In this document: positions 24,099 through 30,868 of the stretch, piece by piece
Layout: each line of letters opens with the position of its first letter
Position numbering within the stretch: the stretch's first letter is position 1
Source of the DNA: a bacterium TMED88
GTDB lineage: Bacteria; Myxococcota_A; UBA9160; UBA4427
DNA length: 41,597 nucleotides
Direction: 5' to 3'
NCBI GenBank assembly: GCA_002171515.1
Contig: NHEP01000041.1
Span: 1 to 41,597 of the forward strand
Notes under the pieces: generated by a model
Databases searched by the model: none
What the model saw: only the letters and a program-made list of their open reading frames with translations
What the model was told of the DNA's origin: nothing
Position numbers and translations under genes: made by a program

Positions 24099-26288
24099 TT
24101 AGGCGACGAGCAGACGTTCGACCGCGCTAATCAGCGCCTCAAGACTGAAGGGCTTATAGAGAAAATCGGTGCGCGGGTCGGAAACGTCCGTGACGTCAAG
24201 CTGATCCTGCGCGTGACCGGATACATAGACGACTTTCAATTGCGGCATCGAGACACGAAGCCGAGCCACCATTCCCACCCCGCCGAGGCGAGGCATGATC
24301 ACATCGGTCACGATCAGATCAATTTCATCCCCGTGACGAATGGCTAAATCGTAACCCCTCTCTCCGTCTTGCGCTTCGAGAACCCGGTATCCTTGCTGCG
24401 AGAGAGTCCTCACAACGAGGCGTCTGACCGAATCCATATCCTCGACCACTAAAATCGTCCCGGTCGCCCCACCCTCGCGACGCACCTGAGCCTGAGGTTC
24501 CGTGAAGTAGGTTTCGGCCTCCTCGGCTTGGGGCAGCAAGACCTTAAAGGTCGATCCAGTCCCCTCCTCACTCTCTACGAGAATCGTGCCGCCGCTCCTC
24601 CGTACAATCGCGTGGGCAGTTGAAAGGCCCAGACCCGTTCCCTCTCCCAGAGTCTTCGTCGTAAAGAAAGGATCAAAAATCCGTTCCATGGTGTGGGAGT
24701 CCATTCCCGTCCCCAGGTCCGAAACTTCCACGCAAACAAAATCGCCCGGCTCTAGCTCCTTATTCCCTGCGGCCCAAGCCGCATCGATCTCTAGGTTGTA
24801 GGTTCGGATCGAAATCTCGCCGCCATCGGGCTGCGCATCCGCAGCATTCAGAATCAGATTGAGTATGGCTTGTTCAAGACGAGCTTCGTCGGTGTAAACC
24901 ATCCAGAGCTCTTCGCTCAACTCAAGGCCAATTTCGATTGAAGTCGGAAGGACATTTCGAATCATCTCATTCAAAAGCGAGATGACTTTATTGAGCTGAA
25001 TATTCCTAGAATCGAGGCGATCGCGACGACTGAACGAAAGAAGCTGCTTGGTAATCGAAGCCGCCCGATCCCCTGCGTGGGCGATCTCTTTGAGCCCGGA
25101 GCGAACGTCGTCAGAAATATCGTCACGAAACAACAGAAGGTCGGTATGACCATTGATCGCCATCAAGAGATTATTGAAGTCGTGAGCAACACCGCCCGAC
25201 AACCGACCGACTGCCTCAAGTCGGCGATTCAAATTAACCTGCTTCTCTTGGCGGGCGAGCTCTTCTCGAAGTCGATTTCGTTCGGTCAAATCACGGATGT
25301 AACCGATGAAACGAATCGACCCCTCGTCAGGGAGCCTTTGAACCGTCAACTCGACGGGAAATTCGCCGCCATCTTTTCGCATGGAATGCGTTTCGATCTT
25401 CACCCCCATAATCTCGCCTTCGCCGGTTTTAATATAATTGGCCAGACCTGCTATGTGGTCACGCGCGAATCGCGTAGGGATGATGACATCTTGAAGCTTG
25501 CGACCGACGGCCTCGTCTGCCGCAATTTTGTACATTTCTTCGGCGGCTGGGTTGAACATTTCGATCACGCTGTGCGCATCCGCTATCACGATGGCGTCGT
25601 TGGAAAGGTTCACGCTGCCTCGAAAAAGCTTGCTGCTTTTTTCAAGCGCTTCGTTTTTTTCGATCTCCTTATTCCGGGCCTCCGTCAGCTCATATGAAGA
25701 CCGACGAATCAAGCGCGACACAATGGCACCCAATGCTGTGCAGAAGATGATCGCGAGGGCCATATTCAACGCCATCATCGCAGTTGTTTGCGTATTGCTT
25801 CCCGCAAGCGGGAGCCTCGGATCAAGAAGGGCCAGAGCCAACGTGGCCACCAGGCCAGCAGCACCGCCGAGGTAAGCGATTCGCGAGCCCAGCATGAGCC
25901 CTCCCACCAAGGGGACAACCATGAACCAGACGGCATAGGGAGACCGGATACCCCCTTCGTAGTAGGCGGGCGCAAAAGTGATCCCGATGCCGGTAATCAC
26001 AAGCAGCCCCGCGCCCAATCGTGCCGAGCCCGTCAGGTAAACCACCAGGGAGGAAAAGATGAAGCCCGCGAGACCGCCCCAAAAAGCGAGCATGAGCACG
26101 AGCTCGACATCGGTCCTCAATGAGGTGTAGACATACCCCGCGCAGAGCGAAACGGTCGCCGTAATCGCGATAAAATGGATGAAGAGCTGCTGGATGCGCG
26201 GCCGAAAAACACCATCCCGGGCATCGCTCGTTGACAGACGCCCAGACCCAGTCACCCGAGACGTTTTCTCGATTTCTTCATCCGGCAT
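24099..26288 (-). CDS. Membrane PAS hybrid sensor histidine kinase with receiver domain
   Basis: 729 residues from ATG 26288. Six or so membrane helices span residues 36-195. A PAS domain (about 222-335) is followed by the usual IRDLTERNRLREEL linker. The H-box is LSGGVAHDFNNLL with H369. The ATPase part has the N-box NLILNAADA, DLGTGM (G1) and GEGTGLGL (G2). The receiver (about 611-727) has E616/D617, phospho-acceptor D662 and K712. Again there is no DNA-binding output. Domain order parallels the kinase at 7201-9393, but the sensor regions differ. It ends 151 nt upstream of the MNIO cassette on the same strand, so cotranscription into the cassette is possible. Signal unknown. Confidence 0.92.
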   Translation of the reverse strand: MPDEEIEKTSRVTGSGRLSTSDARDGVFRPRIQQLFIHFIAITATVSLCAGYVYTSLRTDVELVLMLAFWGGLAGFIFSSLVVYLTGSARLGAGLLVITGIGITFAPAYYEGGIRSPYAVWFMVVPLVGGLMLGSRIAYLGGAAGLVATLALALLDPRLPLAGSNTQTTAMMALNMALAIIFCTALGAIVSRLIRRSSYELTEARNKEIEKNEALEKSSKLFRGSVNLSNDAIVIADAHSVIEMFNPAAEEMYKIAADEAVGRKLQDVIIPTRFARDHIAGLANYIKTGEGEIMGVKIETHSMRKDGGEFPVELTVQRLPDEGSIRFIGYIRDLTERNRLREELARQEKQVNLNRRLEAVGRLSGGVAHDFNNLLMAINGHTDLLLFRDDISDDVRSGLKEIAHAGDRAASITKQLLSFSRRDRLDSRNIQLNKVISLLNEMIRNVLPTSIEIGLELSEELWMVYTDEARLEQAILNLILNAADAQPDGGEISIRTYNLEIDAAWAAGNKELEPGDFVCVEVSDLGTGMDSHTMERIFDPFFTTKTLGEGTGLGLSTAHAIVRRSGGTILVESEEGTGSTFKVLLPQAEEAETYFTEPQAQVRREGGATGTILVVEDMDSVRRLVVRTLSQQGYRVLEAQDGERGYDLAIRHGDEIDLIVTDVIMPRLGGVGMVARLRVSMPQLKVVYVSGHAQDQLDVTDVSDPRTDFLYKPFSLEALISAVERLLVA

Positions 26289-26475
26289 TCCGCGTTTACC
26301 CAGGCAGCGAAGCGAGAAATACTAAAGCGGAGCCCGAGTGGCCCAGGGCACCGCAGCCCTCACACTCGCCGGGTCCAGCATTTGACCCGGGAGGGAGACC
26401 CCTCGCCTGTCCGATGGACCCGACGAAGTTAGACACCGGTCAGAGTACCCCATAGGGGCCTACCCCCATACGGGC

Positions 26476-26502
26476 TAAAACCCTATTCGGAATAGGGTTT
26501 TA
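26476..26502. promoter_or_regulatory. Perfect 13-bp inverted repeat, operator candidate
   Basis: Arms TAAAACCCTATTC and GAATAGGGTTTTA flank a single G. It lies between divergent genes (kinase minus, secreted protein plus). Related CCCC-ATA-GGGG elements sit just to the left (26448-26458 and 26463-26474). As RNA it could also fold into an 11-bp hairpin followed by only four U, so a weak bidirectional terminator is the alternative. An operator for a dimeric regulator fits the divergent context better. Confidence 0.5.
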
Positions 26503-26611
26503 CCCCGAAGCCCTCGATCATTCGACCCGCCGGGGCAGAGACCAGCAGAGCCCCCAGCAAAACTGCAGCGACCGCATGCCGGGAACACACCGGGGCTCGA
26601 TGCGATCCAAG

Positions 26612-26622
26612 GCTGATACACT
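26612..26622 (+). promoter_or_regulatory. Candidate extended -10 for the secreted protein gene
   Basis: GCTGATACACT contains TG-N-TACACT, 42 nt upstream of the ATG at 26665. No good -35 is seen at the usual distance. The same 11-mer stands upstream of the MNIO cassette at 24007-24017 on the other strand. Confidence 0.3.
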
Positions 26623-26664
26623 GTCGTCGCGGGCTTTTTACCGCGAAGTAAAGGACTCTCGGCC

Positions 26665-27180
26665 ATGCTTAAGATCATCAAAAAAACCTTTTCTGCGATC
26701 CGTGTCTTCGCTGGGCTCGCACTCTTGGGCATCTGGATCGGAAGCGGCTTTGCTTTCGCGGAACCGGCGTCACCGCCCCTGGCGCTGACGAACCAAGACG
26801 TTGGCCTGACCGCCGCTGAAATCGAGGCCAATCAACCCCCCTTGAACCCGACCGCGCCCGTGACCACCGCACCGACCCCGGCCACTCCGTCCGACCAGGC
26901 CGCGCAGCTCCGCGCCGCGGCCAACGAGTCTCAGATGCGAGCCCAGGTCGCTGCCCGTGAGGCCAAAGTGGCCACCGCCGCAGCGGAGGCTGCGGCAGCC
27001 GGCCAGATTCCCGGCGTGGGAAGTAATCAAGACGGACCACCGCGCTACGAAAGCTGCGTGGAAGCCTCGATCCGCCGCGGCCTTTCCCTCAACGGGTCCG
27101 ATCGTCTCTGCCGGGCCGTGTTTCCAAAATCCACAGAGGCGCCTGAAACGACTGGGGATGACACAGCGCCCGCTTCCTAA
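26665..27180 (+). CDS. Small secreted protein of unknown function
   Basis: 171 residues, ATG preceded by AAAGGA. A signal peptide covers about residues 1-32 (KKTFSAIRVFAGLALLG...GFAFA|EP). The middle is Pro/Thr/Ala-rich, then a 35-residue Ala-rich helical run, then a short conserved-looking module, YESCVEASIRRGLSL...DRLCRAVFP, with two Cys 17 residues apart that could form a disulfide. The tail is acidic and Thr/Pro-rich. I do not recognise a family. Its stop overlaps that of the convergent aldo/keto reductase by 3 nt. Confidence 0.7.
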   Translation: MLKIIKKTFSAIRVFAGLALLGIWIGSGFAFAEPASPPLALTNQDVGLTAAEIEANQPPLNPTAPVTTAPTPATPSDQAAQLRAAANESQMRAQVAAREAKVATAAAEAAAAGQIPGVGSNQDGPPRYESCVEASIRRGLSLNGSDRLCRAVFPKSTEAPETTGDDTAPAS

Positions 27181-28232
27181 GAGAAGTACTGAGCCGATGT
27201 GGCCGCCGCGATGAAGTTCTCACGCAGTTGGGCGGTATCCTGAATATCGGCATTCACGACGTCCAGTCCATGGGCCAAGACGTATGCGTAGCTTCGCTGA
27301 AAAGGCGAAAGCCGCGCCTGCAGCAGATTCTTCGGGTAGTAGGCATCGAAGGCGTCGAGTTTCTTCCACCAACCCAATACGGGCAGGCCCGAAAGATGGC
27401 GTGCCGCCTTCATGCCCACCAAGGCCATACCGGTGGCCCGCGCGGCCTCCAGCTTCGGCTGCAGTTCTTCCAGTGTTGGTGATCCCTTTAGGATCGACTT
27501 CGTTTCCCAGTCGTACCAACCGCCCGGCGTCACCGCGATCATCGCGAGGTCGTAGCGTCCTGTCTCCGTGGCGGCCTCAAGCACTCGGGCTGCATTTCGA
27601 TGCGTACTGAGTCCTAGATGTTTCACTTTGCCCGCCGCTCGGGCGGACTCGAATGCCCTTAGGATCTCCTCGCTCTGAATCAAAGAAGGGTTGTCGCTGG
27701 CCATCAGGTAATAGGCATCAACGTAGTCAACCTGAAGATCTTCAAGACTCTGGTCAAGCCGCCGAGACCAGACCCGGGCTGCCTCCTGCGCTTGATCCCG
27801 GGTCACCCGCACATCCGGCTCAACAGCAATTTCGGCCACGGCTTTTGAGATCAGAAAGATGCGGTCCCGCCGACGCTTTAGGAAAGAGGCCAAATTGCGT
27901 TCGGCCCACCGGTAGTATCCCCGGTAACCGACATCGTAGACATTCACACCCGCCGAAAAGGCGGTTTCCAGAAGCTCCTCCCGGCCTCGGAGCATCAAGC
28001 TTGCCCCACACCCCATCACGAGACGGCTGGCTCGAAATTGGGTTCGACCGAGCGTCGTATAGGTCATGGCCGGCCAAGTCGAAGGATCGAGGGCTTCTTT
28101 GCCGGCATCGATTGCAGCCCGGGCATCACCGGAGGCCCAAAGGGTTCGACCTGCAATCCCAAGGGCCACCAGACCCTGCATAAAACGACGTCGACTGAGT
28201 CGATCCGCTCGGCCCTTTCCTTCAAGAAGCAC
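27177..28232 (-). CDS. Tat-exported aldo/keto-reductase-like protein
   Basis: 351 residues. GTG 28232 was chosen because AAGGAG lies 6 nt upstream and a twin-arginine signal (LSRRRFMQGLVALGIAG, residues 12-28) then falls at the N-terminus; the longer ATG at 28379 would overlap the start of the divergent gene. The AKR barrel follows: D100 in VYDVGY, Y103 (or Y106/107), K130 in FLISKA. The fourth tetrad residue, normally His in a DLYQIH-type strand, is Met177 in DAYYLMAS. Ferredoxin-type AKRs of this group often lack it. Export by Tat implies a folded, cofactor-loaded protein in the periplasm. Substrate unknown. Confidence 0.82.
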   Translation of the reverse strand: MLLEGKGRADRLSRRRFMQGLVALGIAGRTLWASGDARAAIDAGKEALDPSTWPAMTYTTLGRTQFRASRLVMGCGASLMLRGREELLETAFSAGVNVYDVGYRGYYRWAERNLASFLKRRRDRIFLISKAVAEIAVEPDVRVTRDQAQEAARVWSRRLDQSLEDLQVDYVDAYYLMASDNPSLIQSEEILRAFESARAAGKVKHLGLSTHRNAARVLEAATETGRYDLAMIAVTPGGWYDWETKSILKGSPTLEELQPKLEAARATGMALVGMKAARHLSGLPVLGWWKKLDAFDAYYPKNLLQARLSPFQRSYAYVLAHGLDVVNADIQDTAQLRENFIAAATSAQYFS

Positions 28233-28377
28233 AGCCTTCTCCTTTTCTTCGCGACCATCCGCTTCCGTAACTTCGAAGCAAGCCTTGGAGTCTTCCGTGG
28301 CCGGACAGCGCCGATTCCAAAACTGGCCTTTCCTAAATGTGCCACACTGAATCGGAATAGTGAAAAAGGAGCCGACC

Positions 28378-29472
28378 ATGAGCCATTACAAAGTCTTCCA
28401 GTGGGCTACCGGCGTAGTCGGGAAATCGTCGCTCAAGGGCATCCTCAGACACCCCAAGCTCGAATTGGTCGGAGTCAAGGTTTACAACGAAGAAAAAGAA
28501 GGGCTCGACGCCGGGGAGATCATTGGCGGGGCGACAACCGGCATCATCGCTCAAAGGGATGTCGAGGCCGTCCTCAAGAGCGATGCGGATTGCGTCGTCT
28601 ACTGTCCGTTGCCTTGGAGCCCCGACGACATCTGCCAAATTCTCGAGTCGGGGAAAAACGTGGTGACGCCCTGCCCTTACTTCTACCCCTTCATTCAGAC
28701 TCCGGACATCGCCGATATGATCGACGCGGCAGCGCGGCGAGGAGGCGTCAGCTTTCTGTCTGCCGGGTGTAATCCGGGCGGAATCGCCGAACGCTTTCCG
28801 CTGACATTCAGCGGCTGGTGCAATCAAATCGATCGGATTCGCATGACCGAGTGCGGCGACTGCAGGACCTACAGCTCCGAAGGGGTCATGAAGCTCGTTA
28901 TGAATATGGGCGCCACAGCGGAGGCAGCTGAAGCCAACCCATTAAAAGACATGCTGGCCAAAAACTGGTTCGAATCGATCGACATGGTGGCTGAGGGACT
29001 CGGCACTCGGGTCACCTCCTATGACGTTGAGCACAACTACATCCTCGCGAACCAGGACATCGAAACAGCTGTCGGTATCGTCGAGGAAGGGACCATCGCT
29101 CTGAATCACTACCTTCACACGGGACAGACAGAAGCTGGTGTCGAAATCATCCAAGAACAGATCTGGTATGTGGACGACATCCGACAGACCCGACTGCAAC
29201 GCAAGATGGACATCCCGCGTGAATCGGGATGGCGCATCGCCCTTGAGGGCGATATCACCCTGAATATCGACATCGACTTCCCGCCTGACCTGACCCATGA
29301 CGAACGAGTCGCTCAGGGGCTGAGCACCACCGCGTTCCACTGCGTCAATGCGATTCCCCTCCTGTGCGACGCGGAGGAACCCGGCTTCAAGACCTATCTC
29401 GACCTCAAGATGATTATGGGTTGCGTCGGCCCCTACGAACCGGGAAACTCGATCAGCCCACGATCAGCGTAG
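28378..29472 (+). CDS. DapB-like NAD(P)-dependent dehydrogenase
   Basis: 364 residues; ATG 28378 has AAGGAG 7 nt upstream and is preferred to GTG 28360. The N-terminus YKVFQWATGVVGKSSLKG is a Rossmann start with a GxxGxxG-type loop, and the whole protein resembles the dihydrodipicolinate-reductase-like / 2,4-diaminopentanoate dehydrogenase family that occurs widely in mycobacteria and proteobacteria. A CPYFYPF and a SAGCNPGG block are present. It is too long and lacks the HHxxK motif for true DapB in lysine synthesis. The selenoprotein gene starts 41 nt downstream, so the two are probably cotranscribed. Substrate unknown. Confidence 0.82.
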   Translation: MSHYKVFQWATGVVGKSSLKGILRHPKLELVGVKVYNEEKEGLDAGEIIGGATTGIIAQRDVEAVLKSDADCVVYCPLPWSPDDICQILESGKNVVTPCPYFYPFIQTPDIADMIDAAARRGGVSFLSAGCNPGGIAERFPLTFSGWCNQIDRIRMTECGDCRTYSSEGVMKLVMNMGATAEAAEANPLKDMLAKNWFESIDMVAEGLGTRVTSYDVEHNYILANQDIETAVGIVEEGTIALNHYLHTGQTEAGVEIIQEQIWYVDDIRQTRLQRKMDIPRESGWRIALEGDITLNIDIDFPPDLTHDERVAQGLSTTAFHCVNAIPLLCDAEEPGFKTYLDLKMIMGCVGPYEPGNSISPRSA

Positions 29473-29513
29473 ATGCAGATCCAGAGGTCCCCATACAAAG
29501 CAGGAACACCCGA

Positions 29514-30740
29514 ATGGCGACTGAACGCGACGAACATGGATTCGATGCCCCGGCGCCGCTCGGGCATCCGGGGCGGCTGGGGCTGCCCGGGGGCCACTCG
29601 ACCGGCCCCGAAATTGGAGAGCCCCTTCCGGACTTCTCTCTGCCCGACTCCAGCGGCCGCCCCATCCAACTGCATGCTGACCGGGATGGCCATAAGGCCG
29701 CCGTGGTCTTTTACCGATCAGCCGTTTGGTGACCCCCTTGCTGGACGCAGCTCGGTGAGCTGCGCGACGCCTACCCTGAATTCGAGCGGCACGGCATTCG
29801 GCTTTATGCCATCTCGTACGATGACCAAGAGGTCCTATCCGAATTCAGCCGCGAGCGAGGCATCCCGTACCCGCTTCTCTCCGACGTGGAATCGCGAGTC
29901 ATCCGTCAATACGGAATTCTCAACGAGCAGATCCGACCGGGAGATATGCTTCTCCATGGGATCCCCTACCCGGGAAGCTACATCATCAACGAGCAGGGAA
30001 TCGTCGTTGCGAAATTCTTTCACGACTCATATAAAAAGCGAGATAGCCCAGAAGCTTTGATCGATGCGGCGCTTGGCCAGATCAGCCTGGCTCCTGAAAG
30101 CTTACAATCGACCGCCGAGACCCCAGAGGTCCGCGTGACCGCCGCCATCCGCGGAGGCCAAGCCAGTATCCGACAAGGCATCATTCGACACCTTGTTGTC
30201 CGCTTCGAACTCAGCGAAGGCCTTCATCTATACGGACCGCCTGCCCCCACTGGCATGATCCCCGTTGACATTTCTATCCGGCCGCAACCCGGCTTGGAGA
30301 TCTTGGAAGCGACCGTACCTCCTTCGCACCCCCTCAGACTGAAAGAACCCCCGATTGAGCTCAACGTCTGGGACGGCACCGTCGACTTCGTCATCCCTTT
30401 CTTCCCAACCGGTGTCATTGCCAGCGAAGTCCGACCCCTGGACCAGCCCTCCCTTCGCCTCGAGGTGACCGTTCGGTATCAAGCCTGTAACGAAGACACG
30501 TGCCTGCTTCCGCGTACGGAATCCTTTCTCTTCGAATTGCCCCTCGATGTAATCGATGTGCCGAACATTTCACTTCATACAGGGCACGGCCAGCGCGAGG
30601 GCTCGTATGACGGAAGCCGGCATCTCAGACGCCTCCTCATCCGCAAGATCCGGCGTAACCCGCTGGGCTTCCTGCGCTACATCGGCACCCATATTCGCCT
30701 TGAGGCCGCAGCGTGGATCCGACGGATGCGGGCAGGCTGA
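29514..30740 (+). CDS. Selenocysteine peroxiredoxin (UPPC) fused to a DsbD-N-like domain; in-frame TGA
   Basis: Read through the TGA at 29730-29732 the frame gives 408 residues. ATG 29514 has AGGA about 8 nt upstream. Residues 31-195 are an AhpC/TSA peroxiredoxin-like domain: EIGEPLPDFSLPDSSGRP, then VVFYRSAVW-U73-P-P-C76-WTQLGEL, then LYAISYDDQEVLSEF and YPLLSD. Relatives have Cys in FYRS-x-W-C-P-x-C, so the TGA stands exactly at the peroxidatic residue. Both sides of the TGA are in the same frame and continue one fold, and a SECIS-like hairpin follows. Residues ~215-350 resemble the N-terminal domain of DsbD (YQACNEDTCLLP). It likely reduces peroxides with thiol donors. A nonsense pseudogene is the alternative. 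No selABCD genes are in view. Confidence 0.82.
29746..29764 (+). promoter_or_regulatory. Candidate bacterial SECIS element
   Basis: Perfect 8-bp stem CGCAGCTC/GAGCTGCG closed by a GGT loop (GGU in RNA), with the loop starting 21 nt after the TGA. Bacterial SECIS elements are stem-loops just 3' of the UGA, usually with G in the first loop positions about 16-37 nt from it; the E. coli fdhF loop also contains GGU. The hairpin lies inside the coding frame, as expected. Confidence 0.7.
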
Positions 30741-30868
30741 GCACCGAAACGCCTCGGGGCGATCTCCACCTGAACGGACCCAGCCGTGATAGTCTCAGGA
30801 TGTTCGATTTTGATCCCTCCGGGTTCGCCCTTTGACGACGGCCCGGCTGGCCTGGGAGCCATAGTGCA

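Larger units (their letters stand above)
26289..26664. other. 376-nt non-coding gap between divergent genes
   Basis: No supported gene. It holds a 7-bp hairpin (CCGGGTC/GACCCGG, 26369-26390), a pair of CCCC-ATA-GGGG-like elements (26448-26475), the 13-bp dyad at 26476-26502, the candidate extended -10 at 26612-26622, and a 6-bp hairpin (26627-26646) just before the ribosome site of the next gene. This density of dyads suggests a regulated intergenic region. Confidence 0.6.

Noticed and set aside
26476..26502. Strong intrinsic terminator
   Set aside because: Only four U follow, the neighbours diverge, so nothing needs terminating there; an operator is likelier.
28038..28772. 244-residue plus-strand frame across the AKR and DapB-like starts
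   Set aside because: Arg/Gly-rich translation with no homology; it overlaps two genes with good ribosome sites.
29730..29732. Nonsense mutation or frameshift pseudogene as the explanation of the TGA
   Set aside because: No frame change occurs, the remainder of the gene is intact for 336 codons, the TGA is at the catalytic position, and a SECIS-like hairpin follows. Kept as the main alternative.
29473..30060. A 195-residue plus-strand frame covering the TGA of the peroxiredoxin
   Set aside because: Its product is Arg/Pro/Ser-rich without any fold signature, while the neighbouring frame read through the TGA gives a continuous peroxiredoxin.
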